Origin: Sphingomonas sp. CFBP 8760
GTDB taxonomy: Bacteria; Pseudomonadota; Alphaproteobacteria; Sphingomonadales; Sphingomonadaceae
Direction: 5' to 3'
Assembly: GCF_014841615.1 (NCBI RefSeq)
Contig: NZ_JACYUG010000013.1
Location: 43,250-107,249 of the forward strand
Length of the DNA stretch: 64,000 nt
This document shows positions 35,351-42,993 of the stretch, piece after piece (the stretch's first letter is position 1; each line of letters starts with the position of its first letter). The notes below the pieces were generated by a model. The model was not told the DNA's origin, made no database searches, and saw only the letters and a program-made list of their open reading frames with translations. A program made the position numbers and the translations under genes.

Positions 35351-35484
35351 AGCTCCTGAGGCTGTATCGCGCCGTGCGAATATTTCGGATACACCGGGTT
35401 CATCGTGTAATCCACAAACGAAATGTCCGCCTGCGTCCCGCCTGATGAATGATCGAGGGCAGCAGCGCAGGCGGTCACATCTAT

Positions 35485-35889
35485 TTAGCTGGCCGCGCCG
35501 GCCATCCCGGCCTGAAATCCGGCCGTATCGAAATAGTCAGACCAGCGCTTGATCTTGCCGTCCGCATCCAGTTCGAAGATTCCCATCAGCGGGATCGAGG
35601 CGATCGTATTTCCCGACGCATCGTACATGTAATCTATCCGTTCGGTCAGCACCTTGTCCCCGACGGCGGCGATGGCGAGCAATTCGAACTTCATCGACGC
35701 CATGCCCATGCCCGCACCAAGCTGGTCGATCAGCGCCAGAGCCTGATCCAGCCCCTCGGTCTTGGCAAATCCGACGTTGTCCCAGATGGTCGATGGCGTG
35801 AACCAACGGCGATAGGCTTCCGTGATGCCTTTCGTATCCGCGTTCATTGCAGAAACAAATTCGCTCACGATGTCGATTGCGTTGCTCAT
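35485..35889 (-). CDS. NTF2-like / limonene-epoxide-hydrolase-type SnoaL protein
   Basis: A 134-residue cone-shaped NTF2-superfamily protein. N-terminal helices (IDIVSEFVSAMNADTKGITEAYRRWF), an ITERIDYM strand and the terminal GIFELDADGKIKRWSDYFD strand that ends most members. The W-R-D region and the VLTERIDYM strand resemble limonene-1,2-epoxide hydrolase-type enzymes; catalysis is not proven. ATG 35889 follows an AAGGATTTTTCC leader. Between the GFA and GST genes, same strand, with gaps of about 130 bp each. Confidence 0.8.
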   Translation of the reverse strand: MSNAIDIVSEFVSAMNADTKGITEAYRRWFTPSTIWDNVGFAKTEGLDQALALIDQLGAGMGMASMKFELLAIAAVGDKVLTERIDYMYDASGNTIASIPLMGIFELDADGKIKRWSDYFDTAGFQAGMAGAAS

Positions 35890-36018
35890 GGAAAAATCCT
35901 TGCTATAACTATCAATAAGAAGTTCGGTTAGAAGATTGGCGGAATAATCCAGCTCCTTGAGTTGGTAACAAATGAAATTGTAATTACATGACTACATGTC
36001 GAAGAAGTGACGAACTTG

Positions 36019-36711
36019 TCATGGCACAGGACTAAGCCGTGCAATATCTTCTGGGCGCGGCGTCTGTCCGGTGCGGTTCTTTACGGCGGGACGCCCGGAC
36101 ACCTTGCCGCGCCAGGCGTGCAGGGCGGTGAATTCCGACGCAATTGGCAAGCCGACGAGGTCGGCGAACATCAGGCCCGCGAACAACGTAATGTCGGGCA
36201 TCGAAAACCGGTCGCCGGTCAGGAACGGCTGTTTCGTCAACACATCGTTGAAGTACGGCATATTGGCTACGGCATAGGCGCCGCGCCGCTGCCCCCATTC
36301 TTCCGCGCCACTCCAGTCAGGCATTCGCCAAGGTCGCAGCGCGGCCCCGAGGCCGGGGGTGCCATAATGGAAATAATCGTCGACGGCATCGATCATCATC
36401 ATCTCTGCCCGACGCTGCATCATATGGATGAGGCCTTTCTCGCGCGGCGTCGTGCCGGTCAGGATCGGATTGCCATCCAGATTGTCGAGATACTCGGTGA
36501 TGGCCGTCGATTCGGAGATGATGGTGCCATCATCGAGTTCGAGCACGGGAATCTTCCCGATCGGATTCATCGCCAGGAAATCCGGCTGCTTCTGGGCGGC
36601 GGCAATGAGATCGACGCTGACGAACTCGACCTCATCATCGAGATGTTTTTCCGCCAGCACGATTCGAACCCGCATCGGATGCGGCCCGGCCTCCCGGTCA
36701 TAAATCCTCAC
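36019..36711 (-). CDS. glutathione S-transferase family protein
   Basis: A 230-residue GST: thioredoxin-like N-terminal domain (VRIVLAEKHLDDEVEFVSVDL; GKIPVLELDDGTIISESTAITEYL with the cis-Pro and Glu-Ser glutathione-contacting pair) and an all-helical C-terminal domain (FLTGDRFSMPDITLFAGLMF). Conjugates glutathione to electrophiles or acts as a reductase. Starts at GTG 36711 with GAGG about 9 bases before it. Two repeat operators in the divergent gap suggest direct control by the adjacent TetR protein. Confidence 0.92.
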   Translation of the reverse strand: MRIYDREAGPHPMRVRIVLAEKHLDDEVEFVSVDLIAAAQKQPDFLAMNPIGKIPVLELDDGTIISESTAITEYLDNLDGNPILTGTTPREKGLIHMMQRRAEMMMIDAVDDYFHYGTPGLGAALRPWRMPDWSGAEEWGQRRGAYAVANMPYFNDVLTKQPFLTGDRFSMPDITLFAGLMFADLVGLPIASEFTALHAWRGKVSGRPAVKNRTGQTPRPEDIARLSPVP

Positions 36712-36723
36712 GAAGAAGCCTCT

Positions 36724-36741
36724 CTACCTGCCACTTGATAG
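36724..36741. promoter_or_regulatory. TetR operator candidate, site 1
   Basis: CTACCTGCCACTTGATAG: 5-bp arms (CTACC/GATAG, one mismatch) around an 8-bp spacer. It ends 30 bp and begins 13 bp before the GST start, so binding would block its promoter or ribosome loading. It matches site 2 in both arms and spacer pattern. Confidence 0.6.
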
Positions 36742-36775
36742 GGGAATTAGGGCATCGCAATCGGGCGCGTCAATG

Positions 36776-36795
36776 CCTATCTGTCAGTTGATAGG
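36776..36795. promoter_or_regulatory. TetR operator candidate, site 2
   Basis: CCTATCTGTCAGTTGATAGG: perfect 6-bp arms with an 8-bp spacer, 26 bp before the tetR ATG. Sites 1 and 2 are centred 53 bp apart (about five helical turns), which would place the two bound dimers on the same face of DNA. Confidence 0.7.
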
Positions 36796-36820
36796 GGGTG
36801 ACGGAGTGTGAGGTATCGGA

Positions 36821-37393
36821 ATGCGTGAAAACACCCGGGAAGCGATTCTGAGCGCTGCGAGGCGTACAGCACAGGCGCGAGGCTATGGTGGCCTGAACTT
36901 TCGGGATCTTGCCGCGGATGTGGGTATAAAATCGGCGAGCATCCATTATCATTTCGCGTCCAAGGCCGATCTCGGTGTGGCGGTCGTAAAACGTTATCGG
37001 GAAGATGCCACGATTGCCCTGGAGGCCATCTCCGACGAGATGCCTGACCCTCTCTCCTGTCTGCAACGATACACCGATATATTCCGTGCGGTTCTGCAGA
37101 ACGACAACCGGATGTGCATGAACAATTTCATGTCAGCAGAGTATAGCGACTTGCCGGATGTCGTGAAAACAGAAATAGAGGCCTTTATCGACGTCAACGT
37201 CGCGTGGATTGCCAGGCAGCTATCCGCAGCCTCGATCGTTCCGATAGAGAATAGCGAGAAAAGGGCACGAGCCGTCTTCAGTGCCATTGCCGGGGCGCAG
37301 CTTCTGGCACGAGGACGGTCGGATATATCTTTCTACGACTCGGCGATCTCGGAATTGCGGGATGCAGGCATTTTGCCATCTGGTGGTAATTGA
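36821..37393 (+). CDS. TetR/AcrR family repressor
   Basis: A 190-residue regulator. N-terminal TetR helix-turn-helix: ILSAARRTAQARGYGGLNFRDLAADVGIKSASIHYHFASKADL (by position about 8-50), with the family's YHHF-like IHYHFASK. The C-terminal ligand domain resembles the TetR_C-type group of small regulators of GST or oxidoreductase genes. It is divergent from the GST gene and most likely represses both genes through the two operators between them; the inducer is unknown. ATG 36821 with a GAGG box. Confidence 0.92.
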   Translation: MRENTREAILSAARRTAQARGYGGLNFRDLAADVGIKSASIHYHFASKADLGVAVVKRYREDATIALEAISDEMPDPLSCLQRYTDIFRAVLQNDNRMCMNNFMSAEYSDLPDVVKTEIEAFIDVNVAWIARQLSAASIVPIENSEKRARAVFSAIAGAQLLARGRSDISFYDSAISELRDAGILPSGGN

Positions 37394-37805
37394 TGTGCCC
37401 GATAGTATATCCTGTCAATGTCAGGATAATCATTCCGCCTTTCAACGTCGGACAGGGTGGTGATCCGAGTAGCCGAGCCATCAGCCGGCAGCGGCCCCAT
37501 GGCTGGGTGCATTGATCGGGGCCGGGCGGTGATGGTCGACGCCGAGACGGAAAACGCCCGATCGGGAGGCCTGTTCGGACAGTCGCCCCAACCGCCGTTC
37601 CGGATATCTGCTTTCCCGAAAACCTGTTCCCGATCGTCAGCTACCGTTCGACGGTAAGAGACGGGAATGGCCACACGGGCCGGATAGCCGCTTTCAGGGT
37701 CGCGGATGGTCGTCTGGCGCGTTCGGCAACGGGTGACGGCGCGCATGTCGCTGGCGAGTTCGCGATCGACCAAGCCCCCCTCCGACCGGGAGGGGGGCTT
37801 TCCCG
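37394..37805. other. 412-bp spacer between tetR and aceA, no clear gene
   Basis: It begins with a dyad TATCCTG/CAGGATA (37408-37414 and 37422-37428), perhaps the tetR transcript end, and finishes with the strong hairpin at 37772-37800. The middle has a minus-strand open frame but its composition and lack of any start signal argue against a gene; it could be an eroded remnant. Confidence 0.4.
37772..37800. terminator. strong hairpin, probable aceA transcript end
   Basis: AAGCCCCCCTCC (37772-37783) pairs perfectly with GGAGGGGGGCTT (37789-37800) around a 5-nt loop. It ends 6 bases from the aceA stop. T-runs are short on either strand (TTT on the plus strand), so termination efficiency is uncertain; it could act in both directions. 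Confidence 0.65.
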
Positions 37806-39401
37806 TCACGCCGCGAACTGGTTCATCGTGTTGTGGGCGCCGCCGGCCTTCAGCGCCGCCTCGCCCGCGAAATAGTCCTTGTGATCGTCGCCCAGGTCGC
37901 TGCCCGACATGTTCTGGTGGCGGACGCAGGCGATGCCTTCGCGGATTTCGGTGCGCTGGACGCCCTTCACATAGCCCAGCATCCCCGCTTCGCCGAAATA
38001 GTCGCGGGCGAGATGGTCGGTCGACAGCGCGGCGGTGTGATAGGTCGGCAGGGTGATGAGGTGGTGGAAGATGCCGGCGCGCGCCGCCGCATCCCGCTGG
38101 AAGGTGCGGATGCGCTCGTCCGCCTCGATGCCGAGCGGCGTGGCGTCGTAATCGACCGACATCAGGCGGGTACGATCATAGCCGGATACGTCCTCGCCCG
38201 CCGCGGCCCATGCATCGAACACCTGGCAACGGAAATTCAGCGTCCAGTTGAAGCTGGGGCTGTTGTTGTAGACCAGTTTCGCGTTCGGGATCACCGCGCG
38301 GATGCGGTCGACCATGCCGGCGATCTGCTCGATATGCGGCTTCTCCGTCTCGATCCACAACAGGTCGGCACCGTGCTGGAGCGCGGTGATGCAGTCCAGC
38401 ACGCAGCGATCCTCGCCCGTCCCCTCGCGGAAGCGGTAGAGGTTGGAGGGCAGGCGCTTCGGGCGGAGCAGCTGGCCGTCGCGGCTGATGACGACGTCGC
38501 CGTTGCCGATCCGCGCGGGATCGATCTCGTCGCAGTCGAGGAAGCCGTTGTAGAGATCGCCGAGGTCGCCGGGTTCGGTGGAGCAGGCGATCTGCTTGGT
38601 CAGTCCGGCGCCCAGTGAATCGGTGCGGGCGACGATGATGCCGTCGTCGACGCCCAGTTCGAGAAAGGCGTAGCGGCAGGCGCGGATTTTGGCGAGGAAG
38701 TCCTCGTGCGGGACGGTGACCTTGCCGTCCTGATGGCCGCACTGCTTTTCATCGGACACCTGGTTCTCGATCTGGAGCGCGCAGGCGCCCGCCTCGATCA
38801 TCTTGCGCGCCAGCAGGTACGTCGCCTCGGCATTGCCGAAGCCGGCGTCGATATCGGCGATGACCGGCACGACATGGGTTTCGTGGGCGTCGATCGCGTT
38901 CAGCAGCCGCTGTTCCTCGATCGCGTTGCCGGCGTCGCGCGCATGATCGAGATCGCGGAACATCATGCCCAGTTCGCGGGCGTCCGCCTGGCGGAGGAAG
39001 GTGTACAGTTCCTCGATCAGCGCGGGCACGCTCGTCTTCTCGTGCATCGACTGGTCGGGCAGGGGGCCGAACTGCGACCGCAGCGCGGCGACCATCCAGC
39101 CCGACAGATACAGGTAGCGGCGGTCGGTGGTGCCGAAATGCTTCCTGATGCTGATGATCTTCTGCTGCGCGATGAAGCCGTGCCAGCAGCCCAGCGACTG
39201 GGTGTAGGCGGCCGGGTCCGCATCATAGGCGGCCATGTCGCGGCGCATGATCGCGGCGGTGTGGCGCGCGATGTCCAGCCCGGTGCGGAACCGGTTCTGC
39301 GCCTGCATCCGCGCGACCGCGCCGGCATCGATGCCGGCCCATGCCTCGCCATGGCGGCGGACGAGCCGGTCGGCGGTGGTGATGCGATCCTGATAGGTCA
39401 T
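37806..39401 (-). CDS. aceA: isocitrate lyase
   Basis: A 531-residue isocitrate lyase, the first enzyme of the glyoxylate bypass, splitting isocitrate into succinate and glyoxylate. The long (about 530-residue) Pseudomonas-type form. Active-site motif SDEKQCGHQDGK contains the catalytic Cys; other blocks are SGWMVAAL, IADIDAGFGNAEATYLLA, VARTDSLGA and LVYNNSPSFNWTLNF. ATG 39401 with an AGAGGATCAGG leader. The regulator of this pathway and a small ORF lie just upstream. Confidence 0.97.
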   Translation of the reverse strand: MTYQDRITTADRLVRRHGEAWAGIDAGAVARMQAQNRFRTGLDIARHTAAIMRRDMAAYDADPAAYTQSLGCWHGFIAQQKIISIRKHFGTTDRRYLYLSGWMVAALRSQFGPLPDQSMHEKTSVPALIEELYTFLRQADARELGMMFRDLDHARDAGNAIEEQRLLNAIDAHETHVVPVIADIDAGFGNAEATYLLARKMIEAGACALQIENQVSDEKQCGHQDGKVTVPHEDFLAKIRACRYAFLELGVDDGIIVARTDSLGAGLTKQIACSTEPGDLGDLYNGFLDCDEIDPARIGNGDVVISRDGQLLRPKRLPSNLYRFREGTGEDRCVLDCITALQHGADLLWIETEKPHIEQIAGMVDRIRAVIPNAKLVYNNSPSFNWTLNFRCQVFDAWAAAGEDVSGYDRTRLMSVDYDATPLGIEADERIRTFQRDAAARAGIFHHLITLPTYHTAALSTDHLARDYFGEAGMLGYVKGVQRTEIREGIACVRHQNMSGSDLGDDHKDYFAGEAALKAGGAHNTMNQFAA

Positions 39402-39502
39402 GTCCCTGATCCTCTGGCGTCCGGGCAGGCGGAAACATCCGCCGGCGCGTCATCCACGCCGGCGGACGTCCTTTCCTCCCCAGGAAAGTCGGTAAAAGCG
39501 TC

Positions 39503-39520
39503 GGCCCCGTCGGCGGGGCC
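39503..39520 (-). terminator. terminator candidate after the 51-residue ORF
   Basis: Minus-strand stem GGCCCCG/CGGGGCC with a 4-nt loop, followed after a few bases by TTTT. It sits just past the stop of the small gene and before the aceA start, so it would separate the two transcripts at least in part. Confidence 0.6.
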
Positions 39521-39526
39521 GGACCG

Positions 39527-39682
39527 TCAGCCCAGACGGCCGAGGCGGTGGTAGAGGTTGGCGAACTTGACCGACTTCGGGTCGTCCGCGACCTTGCGGA
39601 GGTAGTCGGCGACCGCCTCCTTCATCAGGCCGAAATCCTCGGTCGAAAACACGGCGCGGCTGCGGGTCGGCTCCTTGGTCAT
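39527..39682 (-). CDS. 51-residue conserved-looking small protein upstream of aceA
   Basis: ATG 39682 follows a GGAGG box at 5-base spacing (two more in-frame ATGs lie at 39694 and 39697). The peptide is charged and predicted helical: VFSTEDFGLMKEAVADYL, then RKVADDPKSVKFANLYHRLG. No signal peptide or membrane helix. Too short for default ORF calling. Its position between the glyoxylate-cycle regulator and aceA, with good start signals, supports a real gene. Function unknown. Confidence 0.7.
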   Translation of the reverse strand: MTKEPTRSRAVFSTEDFGLMKEAVADYLRKVADDPKSVKFANLYHRLGRLG

Positions 39683-39819
39683 GCTGTCCTCCATCATCCA
39701 CCCATCGGCGTGGCGGGTGTCGCTGTGCGAACGGAATGCGGCATTCCCTGCGGGGACGGAATGGAATATCGGATTGATTCGGGTCTGACCGTGATCGATC
39801 CGGTGTCAAAACCTGTCAT

Positions 39820-39838
39820 GTTGTAAATCGTTGACAAC
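39820..39838. promoter_or_regulatory. weak dyad upstream of the XRE/DUF2083 regulator
   Basis: GTTGTAAATCGTTGACAAC has 5-bp arms (GTTGT/ACAAC) around 9 bp, 33 bases before the regulator's GTG. An A+T-rich stretch with a TTGACA-like hexamer is nearby. It is a candidate self-regulatory site; support is modest. Confidence 0.35.
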
Positions 39839-39870
39839 CGCGTCATGCTGCCGCTCGAAGGAGACGGGCG

Positions 39871-41250
39871 GTGGCGGAACGCAAGCTGCTGGCGGGGCAG
39901 CCGGTCAGGCGGTTGCGGCGACAGGCTGGGCTGACCCAGGCGGCGATGGCCGAGATGCTGGGGGTATCGCCCAGTTACCTGAACCTCGTCGAGCGCAATC
40001 ATCGCCCCTTGTCGACGACGCTGCTGGTGCGGCTGGCGGAGAAGTTCGATTTCGATCCGCGCACGCTGGCGGATGGCGAGCCGGGCGGCGGCACGGCGGC
40101 GATGCGGCGGCGGCTGGCCGACCCGCTGTTCGCCGATCTGGAGATCGATCGCGGCGAGGTAGACGAATGGCTGGCGGCGGCGCCGGGCGGGGCGGAGGCG
40201 TTCGCGCGGCTGTTCGACCGGGCGGGGGGCGACCATGCCGCGCCGCTGCCCACCAGCGATCCGATGGGCGAGGTGCAGCGCGAGGTCGAACGCTGGCGCA
40301 ATCACTTCGCCGATCTGGACGCGGGCGCGGAAATGCTGGCGGACGAACTGCGGCTGGTGGGTGCCGACCTGTACGGCGCGATCGTCGAGCGGTTGCGGGT
40401 GAAGCACGGCCTGTCGATCCGGGTGCTGCCGGTCGACGTGATGTCCGACGTGCTGCGCCGGATCGACCTGCACGCCCGGCAGGTGCAGTTGAGCGAGACG
40501 CTGGACGCGGCCGGGCGGACCTTCGCCGTGGCGTATCAGCTGGCGGCGATCGAGATGCGCGGCGAGATCGAGGCGGTGGCGCGCGGCGCCGGCTTTGCCG
40601 AACGCACCGCCGAGCGGCTGTTCCGCCGCCACCTGTCCAGTTATGCCGCGGCGGCGATCGTGATGCCCTATGCGCGGTTCCTGCGCGCATGCGAGGCGAG
40701 CGGTTACGATCTCGATCTGCTCGGCCACCGGTTCGGGGTGGGGTTCGAGCCACTGGCCCACCGGCTGACGACGTTGCAGCGCGTCGGCGCGCGCGGCCTG
40801 GCGTTCTTCATGATCCGGATCGATCCGGCCGGGCAGGTGTCGAAGCGCCATGCCGGGGCGAGCGGCGCGGCGATGGTGACGGCGGAGGGGCGTTGCCCGC
40901 TGTGGCGGGTCCACCATGTCGGCGCGCGGCCGGGCGAGACGGTGGCGCAACTGGTCGAGCTGGAGGACGGTGCGCGCTGGCTGACGATCCAGCGCGCCGT
41001 CAGCCCGCGGGGCTGGGGCGGGGTGGAGGGCCAGTTCGCGATCGGGCTGGGAGTGGCGGCGGCACAGGCGGGCAGCCTGGCGATCGCGCGCGGGATCGAT
41101 CTGAGCGGACGGGCGACGCCGATCGGGCTGGGCTGTCGCGCGTGCCACCGCCCGGCGTGCCGGCAGCGATCGCATCCGCCGATCGGGCGGGCGCTGATCG
41201 TGAACGAGCGCGAACGGCATGTCCCCGCGCTCCACTTCGTCGGCGACTGA
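39871..41250 (+). CDS. XRE-type transcriptional regulator with DUF2083/ImmA-like domain (RamB/ScfR-like)
   Basis: A 459-residue regulator of short-chain acyl/glyoxylate metabolism, as in RamB of actinobacteria and ScfR-type regulators. N-terminal XRE helix-turn-helix (LRRQAGLTQAAMAEMLGVSPSYLNLVERNHRPLS, about 15-48), a central ImmA/IrrE-like segment (about 150-240, in which a metal-binding HExxH is replaced by YQLAAIEMR) and a C-terminal DUF2083 zinc-finger-like part with CRACHRPACRQRSHP. GTG 39871 has a GAAGGAGA box. Divergent from aceA and the small ORF; control of both by acyl-CoA or related ligand is inferred from the family. Confidence 0.88.
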   Translation: MAERKLLAGQPVRRLRRQAGLTQAAMAEMLGVSPSYLNLVERNHRPLSTTLLVRLAEKFDFDPRTLADGEPGGGTAAMRRRLADPLFADLEIDRGEVDEWLAAAPGGAEAFARLFDRAGGDHAAPLPTSDPMGEVQREVERWRNHFADLDAGAEMLADELRLVGADLYGAIVERLRVKHGLSIRVLPVDVMSDVLRRIDLHARQVQLSETLDAAGRTFAVAYQLAAIEMRGEIEAVARGAGFAERTAERLFRRHLSSYAAAAIVMPYARFLRACEASGYDLDLLGHRFGVGFEPLAHRLTTLQRVGARGLAFFMIRIDPAGQVSKRHAGASGAAMVTAEGRCPLWRVHHVGARPGETVAQLVELEDGARWLTIQRAVSPRGWGGVEGQFAIGLGVAAAQAGSLAIARGIDLSGRATPIGLGCRACHRPACRQRSHPPIGRALIVNERERHVPALHFVGD

Positions 41251-41282
41251 AACCCGCATGACCCATCGCCCGTTGGGCGGCG

Positions 41283-42398
41283 ATGGAGCAGATGATCGAC
41301 GACCTGATCGACCGGTGGCGCGCGCAACCGCCGGTCGAGGAATTTCCGGCCGCCCGGATCGACGACCTGCGCGCCGCCGGACTGCTGGCGGCGTTCCGCA
41401 CCGTCGCGGCCGGCGAGGAGACGACCGGCTTCGTGCGGGTGCTGCGCCGGATCGGGGGCGCCGACCTCAGTCTGGGGCGGCTGTACGAAGGGCACGTCAA
41501 TGCGGTGCAGCTGGTCCATGCCTATGGCTCCGAGGCGCAACGGGCGACGCTGACGCGCGATCTGGCGGCCGGATGCCTGATGGGGGTGTGGAACACCGAA
41601 CCGTCGCCGGGGATGACGGTGACGCGCAGCGGTGACGGCCCGGTGCTGGACGGCCTGGTGCTGGACGGGGCGGTGCTGGACGGCCCGGTGCTGGACGGCC
41701 CGGTGCTGGACGGGGCGAAGATATTCGCGTCGGGCGCGGGGCGGCTGGACCGGGTGCTCATTACCGCCCGAGACGCCGATGGCGCGAAGCAGATGATCCT
41801 CGCCGACGTGGCCGGGATGACGGACCGGGCGGACAATCGCCGCTGGACGGTGCGCGGGATGCGCGGGACGATGAGCGGACGGTTCGACTTCACCGGCATG
41901 ACCGTGCCGGCGGATGCGCTGATCGGCGGGCCGGGCGATTACGAGCGCGAACCGCGGTTCAGCGCGGGGGCGTGGCGCTTCACGGCGGTGCAACTGGGCG
42001 CGGTGGAGGCGCTGGTGCGGCTGTTGCGCGATCATCTGGTCACGACGGGCAAGGGCGACGATCCGGTGCAGCGCCTGCGCTTCGGCCAATGCGTGGCGAC
42101 GACGCGCAGCGCGGGCATGTGGGTGGAGCGCGCCGCGCAACTGGCGCAGGCGCACGCGGCGGACGCGATCCCGTTCGTGCTGATGACGCGCGGGATCGTC
42201 GAGGAGGCGGGGCTGGCGGTGATGGAGGCGGCGGCGCGCGGCGTCGGTACCGCGTCGTTCTTCGACGGCGATCCGATCGACCGCATCACCCGCGATCTGG
42301 GGCTGTACCTGCGCCAGCCGGTGCCCGATCAGGCGCGCGACCGGGCGGCGGCGGCGTGGCTGACGGCGGATCGCTGGGGTGCGGAGCCATGGTGGTGA
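41283..42398 (+). CDS. acyl-CoA dehydrogenase homologue with a VLDG repeat expansion
   Basis: A 371-residue flavoprotein of the acyl-CoA dehydrogenase fold: N-terminal helical domain, beta-domain with WNTEPSPGM and KIFASGAG, and a C-terminal helical bundle (LRFGQCVATTRSAGMWVERAA). The classical catalytic Glu cannot be assigned with confidence. From family knowledge, divergent members of this type occur beside a NodS-like methyltransferase and a glycosyltransferase, as here, suggesting small-molecule or glycan tailoring. In the beta-domain five VLDG(x) units (about residues 120-144) arise from a 15-bp tandem repeat. ATG 41283; 33 bp after the regulator. Confidence 0.82.
   Translation: MEQMIDDLIDRWRAQPPVEEFPAARIDDLRAAGLLAAFRTVAAGEETTGFVRVLRRIGGADLSLGRLYEGHVNAVQLVHAYGSEAQRATLTRDLAAGCLMGVWNTEPSPGMTVTRSGDGPVLDGLVLDGAVLDGPVLDGPVLDGAKIFASGAGRLDRVLITARDADGAKQMILADVAGMTDRADNRRWTVRGMRGTMSGRFDFTGMTVPADALIGGPGDYEREPRFSAGAWRFTAVQLGAVEALVRLLRDHLVTTGKGDDPVQRLRFGQCVATTRSAGMWVERAAQLAQAHAADAIPFVLMTRGIVEEAGLAVMEAAARGVGTASFFDGDPIDRITRDLGLYLRQPVPDQARDRAAAAWLTADRWGAEPWW
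41641..41715 (+). repeat. in-frame 15-bp tandem repeat, 5 copies, inside the acyl-CoA dehydrogenase homologue
   Basis: Five head-to-tail copies of about CGGTGCTGGACGGCC, each coding VLDG plus one residue. Related proteins have a single such step before the KxFxSGxG strand, so the extra units look like a slippage expansion that keeps the frame. Confidence 0.9.
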
Positions 42399-42408
42399 GG
42401 GCGGGGTC

Positions 42409-42993
42409 GTGACCCGGCGCGAACGATCGATCGACGGCGAATGGTTCGAGCAACTGTACCGCGAACAGGGCGATCCCTGGGGGTTCGAGACCAGCCCCTA
42501 CGAACAGGCCAAATATGCCGAGACGCTCGCGGCGTTGCCGGCGGCGCGCTACGCCGACGCGCTGGAAGTGGGGTGCGCGAACGGGGTGCTGACCGCGTTG
42601 CTCGCCCCGCGCTGCGACCGGTTGCTCGCGGTCGATCCGTCGCCGACCGCGCTGGCGGCGGCGCGGGCGCGGTGCCGCGACCTGCCGCAGGTCCGGCTCG
42701 AGGAACGCAGCCTGCCCGCGCAGACGCCGGCCGGACCGTTCGACCTGATCCTGCTGTCCGAGGTGATCTATTACTGGGACGGTGACGATCTGGCGCGGAT
42801 GGCGGCGTATCTGCGGGATGCGCTGCGGTCAGGCGGGGACCTGTTGCTGGTCCACTGGACGGGGGATACCGATTATCCCAAGTCCGGAGACGATGCCGTC
42901 ACCGAACTCCGCGACCTGCTCGGCGACGCGGTGATCGAGCGGCGGGGCGACCGGCACGACCGGTATCGGCTCGACCTGTGGCGTCGCGTCTGA
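42409..42993 (+). CDS. NodS-like SAM-dependent methyltransferase
   Basis: A 194-residue class I methyltransferase. It opens with the NodS-group block WFEQLYREQGDPWGFETSPYEQAKY (split; about residues 12-36), then SAM motif I ALEVGCANGVLTALLA, DPSPTAL, and a post-motif region LILLSEVIYYWDGDDL. NodS methylates an amino sugar of Nod factors; by analogy the target may be an amino group on a glycan or lipid. GTG 42409; 10 bp after the dehydrogenase stop. Its last 165 bp are overlapped, antisense, by the glycosyltransferase gene. Confidence 0.85.
   Translation: MTRRERSIDGEWFEQLYREQGDPWGFETSPYEQAKYAETLAALPAARYADALEVGCANGVLTALLAPRCDRLLAVDPSPTALAAARARCRDLPQVRLEERSLPAQTPAGPFDLILLSEVIYYWDGDDLARMAAYLRDALRSGGDLLLVHWTGDTDYPKSGDDAVTELRDLLGDAVIERRGDRHDRYRLDLWRRV

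Noticed and set aside
37333..37809. 158-codon minus-strand frame between tetR and aceA
   Set aside because: Crosses the terminator hairpin, opposes the tetR 3' end, and has no start signal or recognisable domain.
41641..41715. CRISPR array
   Set aside because: Units are contiguous with no spacers and code for protein in frame.
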